A stretch of 64,000 nt of DNA from Shewanella putrefaciens (GCF_016406305.1 NZ_CP066369.1:4172501-4236500); one strand, 5' to 3'; positions 1 to 9,244 are shown, numbered from the stretch's first letter. Notes: generated by a model from the letters alone, not told the origin. Translations and numbers: made by a program.

Positions 1-863
1 AGCAAGGGGTTGGTCACGCCTATAGCATGCTGGAAATTTTAATGGTCTCGGTTCCCGCTTCGCTTGGTGGTGTAATGGCGGCGGCCCTTTGGAGCCTACG
101 TCGCGGCAAAGATTTAGATAAAGATGAAGAGTTCCAAGAGCGCCTTAAGGATCCAACACAAAGAGCCTTTATCTACGACAAGAGCGAAACCCTACTCAAC
201 CAGCGCTTCCCTAAGGAAGCCTATTGGGCCACAGGAATATTTTTTACCGCCATTGCCGCCGTAGTGCTATTAGGCTCCTTTAGCGAGTTACGCCCCGCCT
301 TTGAGGTGAAAGGTAAAAACACGCTCCTATCGATGAACTTAGTGATCCAGATGATGATGCTGATTGCCGGGGCATTTATCTTAATGAGCTGTAAAGTGAA
401 ACCTACTGAAATTGCCAATGGCCCAGTATTTAAAGCGGGCATGGTGGCCATTTTCTCTGTCTTTGGTGTGGCTTGGATGAGTGATACTTACTTTATTAGC
501 CATATGGATGTGCTGAAGGAAAACCTATCACATGTAGTGCAAAATCAACCTTGGACCTATGCCCTAGTGCTGTTTTTAATTTCTAAGTTGGTCAATAGCC
601 AAGCGGCGGCGTTAACGGCCATAGCACCTATGGGGCTTGCCTTAGGTGTCGATCCAAAACTCTTGATCGCCTTTCTCCCCGCGAGCTATGGCTACTTTGT
701 ACTGCCGACCTATCCCAGCGATTTAGCCTGTATTGGCTTCGACCGTTCAGGGACAACTAAAATAGGTAAGTTCATCATTAACCACAGCTTTATCATGCCA
801 GGCTTTATTGGTGTCGCTACGGCATCTACCCTAGGTTATTTACTGGCGACAACCTTGCTCTAA
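1..863 (+). CDS. dcuB: Anaerobic C4-dicarboxylate carrier, DcuB type (5' end outside window)
   Basis: Inner-membrane carrier of the Dcu family, which exchanges fumarate, malate or aspartate for succinate during anaerobic growth. The frame is open from base 3 and the ATG at 27 is internal, so only about 286 C-terminal residues are present (E. coli DcuB has 446). Visible are at least six hydrophobic membrane segments and the closing region with GTTKIGKFIINHSF followed by a final hydrophobic helix, which reads more like DcuB than DcuA. The gene stands alone at its 3' end, with a palindromic hairpin just downstream. Family assignment is firm; DcuA versus DcuB is from memory of the family and less sure. 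Confidence 0.85.
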   Translation, partial: QGVGHAYSMLEILMVSVPASLGGVMAAALWSLRRGKDLDKDEEFQERLKDPTQRAFIYDKSETLLNQRFPKEAYWATGIFFTAIAAVVLLGSFSELRPAFEVKGKNTLLSMNLVIQMMMLIAGAFILMSCKVKPTEIANGPVFKAGMVAIFSVFGVAWMSDTYFISHMDVLKENLSHVVQNQPWTYALVLFLISKLVNSQAAALTAIAPMGLALGVDPKLLIAFLPASYGYFVLPTYPSDLACIGFDRSGTTKIGKFIINHSFIMPGFIGVATASTLGYLLATTLL

Positions 864-874
864 CGTCACTGAGC

Positions 875-906
875 AGCTCAAAGGCCGAATATTCGGCCTT
901 TGAGCT
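875..906 (+). terminator. Palindromic terminator after dcuB
   Basis: Perfect 16-bp arms, the 5' arm being AGCTCAAAGGCCGAAT, meeting without a loop, twelve bases after the dcuB stop. The following sequence is only weakly T-rich, so termination strength is uncertain. It would fold equally well on the other strand. Confidence 0.6.
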
Positions 907-1028
907 ATTCTAACCTGTGCTTTAAAACACAACGAAAGTAGTAACCTGCCTCAATTTCTGCGCTATGCCTAGACGCTGCTATTCTTCAGGGCATAAAATA
1001 CCTAGCCCAAAGTAAGAGAGATAGTGTA

Positions 1029-1613
1029 GTGTTAGCTTGGCTTAAACAACGTCTCCAACGCGATATTCCCCGCCTAGGCCGAACAAAACCACAGGTTGAA
1101 TTGCATACCGTTTTCCCTCAATCCCTGATGCCGAGTCTCAGTGTGCCGGACAGGCAAGCCTACCCGCCTATAGTCTCTCTGGCCAAGGATCATATTTTTG
1201 GCTATCAAATGCATTGTTTACTTACCTATCAAGGCAAGGAGACGTTAGACACACTATTGCGCGAGGCGGGTTTTATGGCCTTGCCCGCGGTAGCGGATCC
1301 TTTTAGTGGTGTTATCGAGCATGCAACCAACGATACCCGTATATTTTTAAATCAATATATTGATTTTGCTGGTATTTGTATAAATTTAGTGACCAATAAC
1401 AGCACCTTGCTGGCGGCATTAGTCAACTTCAAATCCGCGCCACCCAATCCATGGGAAAGCTTTGCCGAACTCGATCCCGACACTTTAGGTAGCCTGCAAG
1501 GCAATATCGATTTTTGGTGCAGCTATTTTTGGCGGCCCTATTGGTTATCGCTATCGGATGTTGAGCGCCTGCAGTATCCCGAAAATTGGCAAGAGTTTAG
1601 TGATTATCACTAA
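1029..1613 (+). CDS. Hypothetical protein, 194 aa
   Basis: I do not recognise this family. The frame opens with GTG at 1029 and GAGAG lies about ten bases upstream. No signal peptide and no clear membrane helix; the protein is soluble-looking and rich in aromatic residues, with a Trp/Tyr-rich tail (WCSYFWRPYW near residue 165) and a closing DYH. Codon use and GC match the neighbours, so it looks resident rather than acquired. It is followed after 30 bases by the M23 lipoprotein gene on the same strand and may be co-transcribed with it. Function cannot be inferred from the sequence. Confidence 0.7.
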   Translation: MLAWLKQRLQRDIPRLGRTKPQVELHTVFPQSLMPSLSVPDRQAYPPIVSLAKDHIFGYQMHCLLTYQGKETLDTLLREAGFMALPAVADPFSGVIEHATNDTRIFLNQYIDFAGICINLVTNNSTLLAALVNFKSAPPNPWESFAELDPDTLGSLQGNIDFWCSYFWRPYWLSLSDVERLQYPENWQEFSDYH

Positions 1614-1643
1614 TAGCAACCAATTAAATTTAAAGGAATAAAT

Positions 1644-2156
1644 ATGCGATTAACCCACATTGGCATCACCATGTTGCTGGTAATCCTTGGCGGCTGCCTT
1701 ATCCCTGAAACACCGCTTATTCCCGTCAAGGGGGCGAGCAGCAAAGACTGGAACAGTCAAACCTTTTGGTATGAGCCCTGGGGCGCATCGGGCGTGCATA
1801 AAGGCATAGATATTTTTGCCCCCAAAAATACCGCCGTGATAGCGCCCACACCTATGCTGATTATTTATCGAGGCGACTTCTTCCAGGGAGGTAAGGTCGT
1901 AGTTGGCCTTGGCCCTAAATGGCAGATCCACTATTTTGCCCATTTGGCGACAATTGCAGCCGATACCGGGTTGATTGCAATGAAGGGAGATACCCTTGGC
2001 GCTGTAGGTGATACGGGGAATGCCCAGGGCAAACCGGCGCATTTGCACTATTCGATTTTAAGTTTATTACCTAAACCTTGGCTGATAGATACTTCGACTC
2101 AGGGCTATAAAAAAGCCGTATATCAAAATCCTATCGAATATCTTAACAATCAATAA
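1644..2156 (+). CDS. M23/LytM-family peptidase, predicted lipoprotein
   Basis: Predicted cell-envelope metallopeptidase of the M23 (LytM/lysostaphin) family, which cuts peptide cross-links in murein. Residues 1-18 form a lipoprotein signal ending in LGGC, so Cys18 would be lipidated. The zinc ligands expected for the family are all present: His52 and Asp56 in HKGID, and the HLH pair His133/His135, with His100 in a further conserved position. At 170 residues it is a single catalytic domain without LysM or SH3 modules. A good ribosome site (AAAGGA) precedes the ATG. Because the active-site set is complete, it is more likely an enzyme than an amidase activator of the EnvC/NlpD kind, whose domains lack these ligands. 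Confidence 0.85.
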   Translation: MRLTHIGITMLLVILGGCLIPETPLIPVKGASSKDWNSQTFWYEPWGASGVHKGIDIFAPKNTAVIAPTPMLIIYRGDFFQGGKVVVGLGPKWQIHYFAHLATIAADTGLIAMKGDTLGAVGDTGNAQGKPAHLHYSILSLLPKPWLIDTSTQGYKKAVYQNPIEYLNNQ

Positions 2157-2231
2157 GCTTATATTATGAAGAGTTACATGGAGTTAGTTAGCGTCACCTA
2201 CTGACCTAATCAATGAGTTAATTCGGATACC

Positions 2232-2396
2232 TCAGGCAGGGGGCGCAGTTTCCAGTGGCACAATTTCGGTTTGAGCGGCTAAGGCTTCTCTGTCGGCCTT
2301 AGCTATGTATTTGGGTTTATTATTGGTCCGCAGTTTAGCATTGGCTTTTTTCGCCTTGCTTTTTAGGGTTTGATTAATCTTCTTTTTACGGTTCAT
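2232..2396 (-). CDS. DUF2986 small basic protein, 54 aa
   Basis: Translating the minus strand from the ATG at 2396 gives 54 residues beginning MNRKKKINQTLKSKAKKAN and ending in APPA. The Lys/Arg-rich N-terminal half with alternating KK pairs and the segment NNKPKYIAKADR match the DUF2986 family of small gammaproteobacterial proteins of unknown role. The highly basic character suggests contact with nucleic acid or ribosomes, but that is inference. The upstream Shine-Dalgarno is weak (GGTGC). It lies convergent to the M23 gene, 75 bases from its stop. Confidence 0.75.
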   Translation of the reverse strand: MNRKKKINQTLKSKAKKANAKLRTNNKPKYIAKADREALAAQTEIVPLETAPPA

Positions 2397-2742
2397 TAGA
2401 GCACCAAATAGCCGCCAGCCACCTCAAACGTACATTCGTATCCCACTCTGGATCAGCTTATTGGCAGCAACTGACTGTGATTTGGCCGACATAATAGCTT
2501 ATCTAGGTTTTGGGGTTAATCCTCAATTTAAATACACCTCTCACTGTAAGACAAATCACAACTTCCAGATATTGACGCCTTACCAAGCAATTTCACCGAT
2601 ATAACGGCTAGACAATCGATATGCACTCCCATAGAATTCACATTTAATAAAAATCGTTATCATTTGCAATGCTATTTAACGGAATGTGCTGATGCCAAGG
2701 AATTCGGTGTAACACACTTACTCGACCTATGCAGGAAGTTAT
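2397..2742. other. Intergenic region before TonB receptor
   Basis: About 346 bases without a gene of its own. It holds the divergent upstream regions of the DUF2986 gene and of the TonB-dependent receptor. The only clear signal is the Fur-type site near 2650-2669; the receptor start is preceded by the Shine-Dalgarno AGGAAG. Confidence 0.6.
2650..2669. promoter_or_regulatory. Probable Fur box
   Basis: A-rich sequence containing AAATCGTTATCATTTGCAA, which matches the Fur consensus of overlapping hexamers around NATAAT/ATTATC in most positions. It lies about 75 bases upstream of a TonB-dependent receptor, the place expected for iron-responsive repression. The match is partial. Confidence 0.5.
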
Positions 2743-4911
2743 ATGACGTTCAAAACCTCGTTTGTTGCCCTAGCCGTGCTCACGGCACTGACCCAATCAG
2801 CAGCGGCACAGGATGCCCCTGACAGTATCAACAAAAATAAAGAAATCGAAAAAATCACTGTCACCGCAAGCCGTATGGATAAGTCTCCAAGCTCGATCCC
2901 CAATACTGTCACTATTATCGACCGAATCCAATTAGAAGAGCAGTTTCGCACCACTAAGGATTTATCCACCATTATTGGCAACTTAGCACCGAGTTTTTCG
3001 CCAAGCCGCCAGAAGATGAGCAACACGGGTGAAACCCTACGCGGCCGTCCACCACTGATCATGATCGACGGTGTACCCCAATCTAACCCACTGCGCAGCG
3101 GTGGCCGCTCGGGTCAGACTATCGATCCTGCCATGATAGAACGGATTGAAATCATTCATGGCGCCAATGCTATGCATGGTTTAGGCGCCCAGGGTGGGAT
3201 CATCAACTACATCACTAAAAAACCATCCGGCGATAACGAGCACCAAGCAAGTTTCGATGTCACAGTGCCGGATTCGCTTGAATCTAATGGCGTGAGTTTT
3301 GGTGCCAGTTATGCGTTTTCCGGTGAGTCTGAATTGATCGACATGCTAGGCTCCGTCAGCTATCGCAATAATGGGGTTTACTATGATGCTAACCACGATG
3401 TGATTGGCGTCGATACGACTCAAGGCGAGTCAATGGATAGCCAAAGTGCTGATTTCTTTATCAAACTTGGTCACAACTTTGCAGAGTCACGACTAGAGCT
3501 AATGGTTAACCATTACAATATGGAAAACAACGGCGATTGGATGCCCGTAAAAGGCGATATCGCCAATGGCATACCAACGGGCGCGGTGGAAGAAAAACAG
3601 CCTTGGGAGGCCGCCAATAACCAAGTCACAACCTCTAGTTTGACCTACAGCCACGAAAATATTGCTGGCCAACAGCTGAACGTACAACTCTTTAATCAGG
3701 ATTTCCAAGCCGTATATGGCGGTGGCTGCAACAAGACCTTCTTCGATCCTGCGTTTGCCAATGACGACCAACTCGTGCAATGTGAAGGCCCTAAGGGTGA
3801 GAACTGGTATTACGAGCAATCCCGCAACTCTTCGGTCAAATGGGGCTTAAAGACCTCATTAATTGCCAAAAATATTGCCGATACTGGCATAGATGCCGCC
3901 TATGGTCTCGACCTGTTCCGTGATACCACTGAACAAGATCTAGTGCAAACTGGCCTTTCATGGGTGCCCGAAAGTACCTATGACAACTTCGCGCCATACT
4001 TACAATTAGATTATGATTTAATTACCGATTTAACCCTATCAACCGGTGTGCGTTACGAACACGCTACCCTAAATGTTGATGACTATAAAACCCTTTACGG
4101 TGCAGGCAATAAACAAATTGAAGGGGGAGAAGTGAGCTTCGATGAGACCCTATTTAATATCGGCGTCTCCTACAAAATCACCCCAGATATCCGCCTTTAC
4201 ACTAGCTTTAACCAAGGTTTTGGCATGCCGGACATTGGCCGTATTCTGCGTGACGGCAATAGCTTCCCCGGCGATAACCCCAGCATAGAAGACTCACTCT
4301 CCCTCGCCCCTATTGTGACTGATAACGTTGAATTGGGTGCCGATTATCAAGGTAAATACTTGAGTGCTAAGATTGCCTACTACCGCTCAGCCACAGACTA
4401 TGGTTCACGCTTAGCCTTAAACAGCGATGGATTTTACGATGTAAAACGGGAAAAGAGTGTTATCGATGGTATCGAGGCTAACGTGACCGCTTACCTGTCG
4501 AGCAACGATGATCTGGGCATGAATATCGCCATCCAGCGGGGTGAATACGACTCTAACGATGACAACAAAACAGATACCGATCTCGATGGTGCCAACATTT
4601 CACCAAATCGTATCAACCTGTTCTGGACTCACAATTTCGATAATGAAATGTCGACCCGCGTTCAAGCTAACTACTTCATGGACCGCGATTTTGAAGACGC
4701 CGCGGGGGAAAAATACGCCGAGTTTGAGGGTTACACTACTGTCGATGCATCCTTCGCTATGCCACTCTACACTGGCACTCTAAGCCTAGGTGTACAAAAC
4801 CTGTTTAATAAGGATTATTTCAACTACTACTCACAAACCATGGGTACAAATGATCGTTATTTCAAAGGGATGGGGCGTACTGCAACTATAGGTTACAGCA
4901 TCCCCTTTTAA
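2743..4911 (+). CDS. TonB-dependent outer-membrane receptor (siderophore type)
   Basis: Outer-membrane barrel that takes up a ferric chelate using energy from TonB-ExbB-ExbD. Signal peptide residues 1-22 (cleavage after SAAA), then a TonB-box-like stretch EKITVTAS near residues 36-43, a plug domain to about residue 165 containing RGRPPLIMIDGVP and ERIEIIHG, and a beta-barrel closing with a terminal Phe at 722. Length is usual for siderophore receptors. It has no adjacent transporter or biosynthesis gene, so the ligand is unknown; by general resemblance a catechol-type receptor is possible but unproven. The upstream Fur-like site suggests repression by iron. A strong terminator follows. Confidence 0.88.
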   Translation: MTFKTSFVALAVLTALTQSAAAQDAPDSINKNKEIEKITVTASRMDKSPSSIPNTVTIIDRIQLEEQFRTTKDLSTIIGNLAPSFSPSRQKMSNTGETLRGRPPLIMIDGVPQSNPLRSGGRSGQTIDPAMIERIEIIHGANAMHGLGAQGGIINYITKKPSGDNEHQASFDVTVPDSLESNGVSFGASYAFSGESELIDMLGSVSYRNNGVYYDANHDVIGVDTTQGESMDSQSADFFIKLGHNFAESRLELMVNHYNMENNGDWMPVKGDIANGIPTGAVEEKQPWEAANNQVTTSSLTYSHENIAGQQLNVQLFNQDFQAVYGGGCNKTFFDPAFANDDQLVQCEGPKGENWYYEQSRNSSVKWGLKTSLIAKNIADTGIDAAYGLDLFRDTTEQDLVQTGLSWVPESTYDNFAPYLQLDYDLITDLTLSTGVRYEHATLNVDDYKTLYGAGNKQIEGGEVSFDETLFNIGVSYKITPDIRLYTSFNQGFGMPDIGRILRDGNSFPGDNPSIEDSLSLAPIVTDNVELGADYQGKYLSAKIAYYRSATDYGSRLALNSDGFYDVKREKSVIDGIEANVTAYLSSNDDLGMNIAIQRGEYDSNDDNKTDTDLDGANISPNRINLFWTHNFDNEMSTRVQANYFMDRDFEDAAGEKYAEFEGYTTVDASFAMPLYTGTLSLGVQNLFNKDYFNYYSQTMGTNDRYFKGMGRTATIGYSIPF

Positions 4912-4932
4912 GTAAAGGGCATTTTTGAAGCC

Positions 4933-4961
4933 AAAAAAAGCGCATTAGTTTGCGCTTTTTT
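4933..4961. terminator. Rho-independent terminator (receptor and YqaE genes)
   Basis: Stem AAAAAGCGCA / TGCGCTTTTT with a short loop and a run of T on the plus strand and of A before the stem. It can act in both directions, ending the receptor transcript and the convergent small gene. Confidence 0.85.
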
Positions 4962-4984
4962 CATTCTCGGCAGATAAATCAAAA

Positions 4985-5152
4985 TTATGCTTTGGTCACC
5001 ACCCAAAGTGCATGTAACAAACCAGGGAACCAGAAGAGTAAACATAACACTATGTTTATTAATAAATCTTTACCCGCACCCGCCTTCAAAAATACCGCAA
5101 CTGGAGGGAGTAAAATCGCAATAATAACTAAGAGTAATTTATTTGTATCCAT
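4985..5152 (-). CDS. PMP3/YqaE-family small membrane protein, 55 aa
   Basis: Minus-strand frame from the ATG at 5152, with AAGGA upstream, encodes 55 residues beginning MDTNKLLLVIIAILLPPVAV. Two hydrophobic helices (about residues 5-22 and 30-52) are joined by a short polar loop KAGAGKD, and the second helix contains LLFWFPGLLHALWVV. This is the layout and sequence of the PMP3 (UPF0057, YqaE) family of small inner-membrane proteins linked to salt and osmotic stress or membrane potential. It is convergent with the TonB receptor and shares the bidirectional terminator with it. Confidence 0.85.
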   Translation of the reverse strand: MDTNKLLLVIIAILLPPVAVFLKAGAGKDLLINIVLCLLFWFPGLLHALWVVTKA

Positions 5153-5344
5153 AACCGAGCATCCTTAAACGGGGACTATTAGCAAATCAACAGGATATAA
5201 CTTCGCAGGAAGACCCTACATTTGCAAATACTTTAGGGAAATGGGCGGGCCAGAGCGAGTTTTCCCCCTATATGATCCATCATGCTAATCTCAACCGAGA
5301 ACTCAAAAGCCATCTATAGTTAAAGAAAAATCGAATGACCCTAA

Positions 5345-6523
5345 ATGATATTTGACCCCCAGGCCCTCTTACTGATCAAGTTTATTTGTCTGCTCACAGG
5401 CACCTCGGCCATTGCTTGGGGGCTTATGGCGCATCCGTTAAAAATAGCCCCCAAAGCCAGCATGCGTTTTTCACTCGGTAACCTCTTTGTCTTACTGGGC
5501 ATAATACTCAGCACCCAACGCACACAAGCGGCGAGTTATTTATTCTGGTTTGGCTCTGATATTCTGGTGCTATTGGGATTTTTCATGTTGCGCTGGGGGA
5601 CACAGCATCTCTTTCGGCTGCAACACAGTACAAAATTTGATCTCACGGCCCTCACCATCACAGCAATATTGATGCTACTCGTCCCCCCTGACGCTAGCTC
5701 AGAGCGAGTCCTCGCCAGCTTATTCTCTGCCAATGCGGCACTCTCCTTTACCCTGCTAACTAAGGATAATTACATTGCCACTAAGCGTGATACGGGAAAT
5801 AGAGTCGCAACCGCGATGGTGTTGCCTTTAATTGCCATGGCAGTGGTTTTTATCATCCGCTTTTTTATCGCAGTGCTATCACCTGAAGAAGCCCCGATAT
5901 TTATTGCTATGTACACCCAAGAAGCCATTCCCGTACTCTGGTTTTACGTATTCCTCGCCCTTGTGATCAATATAGTGATGATAGGCAACGCGCTAACGCG
6001 CCTAGTCAGCAAGATCCGAATTCTGGCCGAGCGCGACCAACTGACGGGTCTGTGGAATCGACGGGCAATGCAAAAAATGTTGAAAAACATTCACCAGCGC
6101 TGGCTTAAGACCAATGAGCCTTACAGCATGATCCTATTAGACCTAGACCATTTTAAAGATATAAATGACCAATACGGCCACGATGCTGGGGATCTCGCCC
6201 TGCTTACAGCGGCCAGATTATTTGAAACAGTATTGAGGGAAAACGATGCCCTCTGCCGCCATGGTGGAGAAGAGTTTTTAGTGCTATTACCCGCAACCGA
6301 TGCGCCATCGGCCAGGGTGGTTGCCGACAAGTTACATAAAATTCTCAGGGGAAATCCATTCCACTGGCAAGGCAAAGTGATCAATCTTTACGCCAGTTTA
6401 GGTTACGCCACCATCTACCATGGATGCCAACCAGATCAGCTACTCATTCAAGCCGTTCAGGCCATGTACCTCGCTAAATCGGCGGGACGTGACCGTATCT
6501 GCCAAGCCGATATCATTGAATAA
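5345..6523 (+). CDS. Membrane diguanylate cyclase (GGEEF)
   Basis: Makes cyclic di-GMP from two GTP. The first 205 residues are about seven hydrophobic helices, a membrane sensor of unknown ligand resembling MASE-type domains. The cyclase domain starts at RDQLTGLWNRRAM (about residue 230) and has the intact signature GGEEF at residues 307-311, so catalysis is expected. Five residues before it is RxxD (Arg298-Asp301), the allosteric inhibition site for product feedback. No EAL domain. The gene stands alone, with a convergent pseudouridine synthase ending four bases from its stop. Confidence 0.9.
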   Translation: MIFDPQALLLIKFICLLTGTSAIAWGLMAHPLKIAPKASMRFSLGNLFVLLGIILSTQRTQAASYLFWFGSDILVLLGFFMLRWGTQHLFRLQHSTKFDLTALTITAILMLLVPPDASSERVLASLFSANAALSFTLLTKDNYIATKRDTGNRVATAMVLPLIAMAVVFIIRFFIAVLSPEEAPIFIAMYTQEAIPVLWFYVFLALVINIVMIGNALTRLVSKIRILAERDQLTGLWNRRAMQKMLKNIHQRWLKTNEPYSMILLDLDHFKDINDQYGHDAGDLALLTAARLFETVLRENDALCRHGGEEFLVLLPATDAPSARVVADKLHKILRGNPFHWQGKVINLYASLGYATIYHGCQPDQLLIQAVQAMYLAKSAGRDRICQADIIE

Positions 6524-6527
6524 ATGA

Positions 6528-7214
6528 TTATCTATCGGGCCAAGCTAAGGTATTAGGATCTCGCCACGCCTCGAGCGCCGCTGTCACAGGCTCACTGCTA
6601 AATAGTGCTCCCTGCAAAGGCATATCGAGGTAAGCATAATCCCGCCGTTCACCACTGGCGCCACAGTAGCTAAAATGCAAACTGTAGGCGTGCAGATAAC
6701 AACGGTCGGCACTTTCACCGCCATAGAGGTCGTCACCTAAAATGGGCACAGCTAAACTTGCCAGAGCAACCCTTAACTGATGGGTTTTACCTGAATGGGG
6801 TTTAAGCAGATAGAGACGTAATCCGTCACCCACACTTTGAGAAAAGAACTGCGTAATAGCGGGATTCTCTTTCGTGCGCAGTAACTTAAACATGCTACGC
6901 CGCGACTTTGCCATATCGCCAATCACCCAGCCCTGTTTCTTCTTCGGCTTACCTTTCGCTAAGGCGAGGTAGAACTTTTGCACTTTATGGGCGGTAAATA
7001 ACTCGGTAAATTGCTGGGCTGCGGCGACGTTCTTAGCCAAAATCAACAGACCCGAGGTTGGCGTATCGAGTCTATGCACGGCAAAAAGCTTTATCCCCAG
7101 ATCTTGCTCAACCTGCGCCACGACCCCAGCAGTGCCATCCTGACTGTGGAAATGCACTTGGGCTGATTTAGAAATAACTAGAAAATCAGCCTCATCGGCT
7201 ATGATTCGATACAT
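6528..7214 (-). CDS. RluA-family pseudouridine synthase
   Basis: Converts uridine to pseudouridine in RNA. The catalytic motif HRLDTPTSG spans residues 47-55 with the nucleophilic Asp50, and the later KPHSGKTHQLRV stretch is the usual RluA substrate-binding strand. At 228 residues it lacks an N-terminal S4 domain, like RluA and the TIGR01621-type subfamily common in Shewanella and Vibrio. Which rRNA or tRNA position it modifies cannot be told. It is convergent with the cyclase gene and lies 26 bases upstream of the histidine kinase stop region on the other side, both on the minus strand but with no evidence of coupling. Confidence 0.88.
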   Translation of the reverse strand: MYRIIADEADFLVISKSAQVHFHSQDGTAGVVAQVEQDLGIKLFAVHRLDTPTSGLLILAKNVAAAQQFTELFTAHKVQKFYLALAKGKPKKKQGWVIGDMAKSRRSMFKLLRTKENPAITQFFSQSVGDGLRLYLLKPHSGKTHQLRVALASLAVPILGDDLYGGESADRCYLHAYSLHFSYCGASGERRDYAYLDMPLQGALFSSEPVTAALEAWRDPNTLAWPDR

Positions 7215-7239
7215 GAAATTCCCATGCTTTTAAAACTAA

Positions 7240-8532
7240 CTAGGCCCTAAACTTAATAGTCACAATTAAGCCTGTATGCTGATCGCTAAGGACATTATCC
7301 GAAAGCGTAATTTGCGCATTGTGCCGCGAGAGAATCGCTTTGACCATAGATAATCCCAATCCCGTACCTTGAAGATGGCGACTAGGATCGAGCCGCACTA
7401 AGCGTTCGAACACTCTCTCCTTACTCTCATCGGGAATACCAGGGCCATTATCGCAGATCTTGATTTGCGGGCCAGACTGAATGATATCAATCCGCGCACC
7501 CGGCCCAGAATACTTCATCGCATTATCCACAAGATTATATAACGCTTGGAATAATAAGTGTTTATCGCCATGAACAATGTGATCACTTAGCAGGGACAGG
7601 CTCAGGGTTTGTCCATTGGACTCCGCGACGGCATCGGCCATTTCCAATAGATCGGTGCAGAGTTGAGCCAAACTCAATTCCTGTAGATCTAAGGTTTGCT
7701 GCCCCTCCTCGATTCGAGTCAGGGATAACATGGCATCGAAGGTCGCCAAACAGTGGTCTAACTCCTCGGTCAAGATCGCACACTCTTCACTGACCTCGTC
7801 GGTGGATTTCGAGGCTAGCTGCTCGAGACCAATGCGGATATGGGATAGCGGCGTTCGTAAATCATGGGCGATATTATCGGTCGCACCGCGCACCGCCATC
7901 AGGTTATTTTCGAGGATATCCAGCACGTTATTAAATTGCAGTGCCAGCATATCGAATTCATCCTGACGCCAACTTAAGGGTAAACGCGTATCGTAGTGAC
8001 CACGCTCAATTTGCTCACTCAAGCGGTTGTACTGTACTAACCTGCGCAGAATCGCCTTAGAAAACAAATAGCCGAGCGCTAAGGTCAAGATAATAGTCAA
8101 CATCACTGCGGTTGCCGCGGCGCTGATAAACTTATCGATCAATGTCGCTAGGTTGTCGGTTCTGGTGGCGATCAGCACTGGGCCGTAACGCGTCATCACT
8201 AGGCCACCCGTCAGAATATGCAGCTTATCTGGCCCACCCGTTAAAATCGGGAAATCCCGGGTCTGTGGCAACATAGGCATGCCTTCGGGCATAAAACTCA
8301 GGGCGCCGACCATATCGTAACTATTGCGCCAAGCAATGAGGGCGGTTTGGGGATCGGCGGCACGGATCTGGGCGGCGAAACTGCGCCGATCAACCGTGCG
8401 TGCGAGGTGTTGATAGCGTTGCGTTTCTGACTCAAGATATTGAGTCACTTGATATTGTTGCTCAATAATCAACTGACGGTATAGGACAAATAGCAAAGCG
8501 CCTATGATCACAGTCACTAAGGTAGAAAACAC
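7240..8532 (-). CDS. Sensor histidine kinase (PepSY-linked system)
   Basis: Membrane kinase partner of the response regulator just upstream. Two membrane helices (about residues 1-20 and 133-157) bracket a periplasmic sensor of about 110 residues; then HAMP, an H-box IAHDLRTPL with phospho-accepting His223, N-box NLVDNAMKYS, and G boxes DNGPGIP and GTGLGLSMV. The only ordinary start is GTG at 8532, 34 bases beyond the regulator stop, without a good Shine-Dalgarno. The open frame continues about 20 codons further upstream into the regulator gene without ATG, GTG or TTG, so an unusual start such as ATT is possible. The operon order is PepSY protein, regulator, kinase. Confidence 0.87.
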   Translation of the reverse strand: MFSTLVTVIIGALLFVLYRQLIIEQQYQVTQYLESETQRYQHLARTVDRRSFAAQIRAADPQTALIAWRNSYDMVGALSFMPEGMPMLPQTRDFPILTGGPDKLHILTGGLVMTRYGPVLIATRTDNLATLIDKFISAAATAVMLTIILTLALGYLFSKAILRRLVQYNRLSEQIERGHYDTRLPLSWRQDEFDMLALQFNNVLDILENNLMAVRGATDNIAHDLRTPLSHIRIGLEQLASKSTDEVSEECAILTEELDHCLATFDAMLSLTRIEEGQQTLDLQELSLAQLCTDLLEMADAVAESNGQTLSLSLLSDHIVHGDKHLLFQALYNLVDNAMKYSGPGARIDIIQSGPQIKICDNGPGIPDESKERVFERLVRLDPSRHLQGTGLGLSMVKAILSRHNAQITLSDNVLSDQHTGLIVTIKFRA

Positions 8533-8566
8533 AATGGTGATGCGCCAGGCGCTACTCTGGTAAGGC

Positions 8567-9244
8567 TTAATGCCTTTGGCGTAAGCGATAACCCGCCCCC
8601 CTCACGGTCTCAATGAGTTCACCGTGGCCTAGCTCTTCAAATTTTCGGCGTAATTTGGCGATATGCACATCGATGACATTAGTGCGAGGATCGAAGTGAT
8701 AATCCCATACCGCCTCAAACAATAAGGTACGGCTAATCACTTGGTTCGCGTGTTCCATCAAATACTTAAGTAACTGGAACTCCTTTGGCTGCAACATCAG
8801 CTCCTGCCCATCTAAGGTGACATTGCGTGTCAGCAACTCCATCCTTAAACCGCCAACGACTAAATCCGTCGTGACTGGGGTCGATTGGCCACGTTGCATT
8901 AATTTCTCGGCGCGCACCAATAACTCGGAGAAGGCAAATGGCTTAGTCATATAGTCATCGCCCCCGGCACGCAAGCCCTTCACCCGCTCGTCCACATGTG
9001 CCAATGCCGATAAAATCAGCACAGGAGTCTGGTCCCCCGTTGCCCTCAAGGCGGCGAGCAGTTTTAAGCCGTCGAGCTGCGGCAACATACGGTCGAGGAT
9101 CAGTAAATCGTATTGACTGCTTGTAGCCTGCAACAGCCCTTGATGGCCATCGCTGGCGGTTTCAATATTATGTCCCTGCTCGATAAACCCTTTGACGATG
9201 TAATCAATCGTTGTCGCATCATCTTCAACTAAAAGTATTTTCAT
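8567..9244 (-). CDS. OmpR/PhoB-family response regulator
   Basis: Receiver domain (residues 1-115) with acidic pocket Glu7-Asp8-Asp9, phosphorylation site Asp51 and conserved Lys in TKPF, followed by a winged-helix DNA-binding domain ending VRGAGYRLRQ. The motif ALAHVDERVKGLRAGGDDYMTKPF places it in the CusR/QseB-like branch. It lies between the PepSY gene and the kinase gene on the minus strand, so the three probably form one operon. The signal is unknown; the CusR resemblance alone does not justify calling it a metal regulator. Confidence 0.9.
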   Translation of the reverse strand: MKILLVEDDATTIDYIVKGFIEQGHNIETASDGHQGLLQATSSQYDLLILDRMLPQLDGLKLLAALRATGDQTPVLILSALAHVDERVKGLRAGGDDYMTKPFAFSELLVRAEKLMQRGQSTPVTTDLVVGGLRMELLTRNVTLDGQELMLQPKEFQLLKYLMEHANQVISRTLLFEAVWDYHFDPRTNVIDVHIAKLRRKFEELGHGELIETVRGAGYRLRQRH

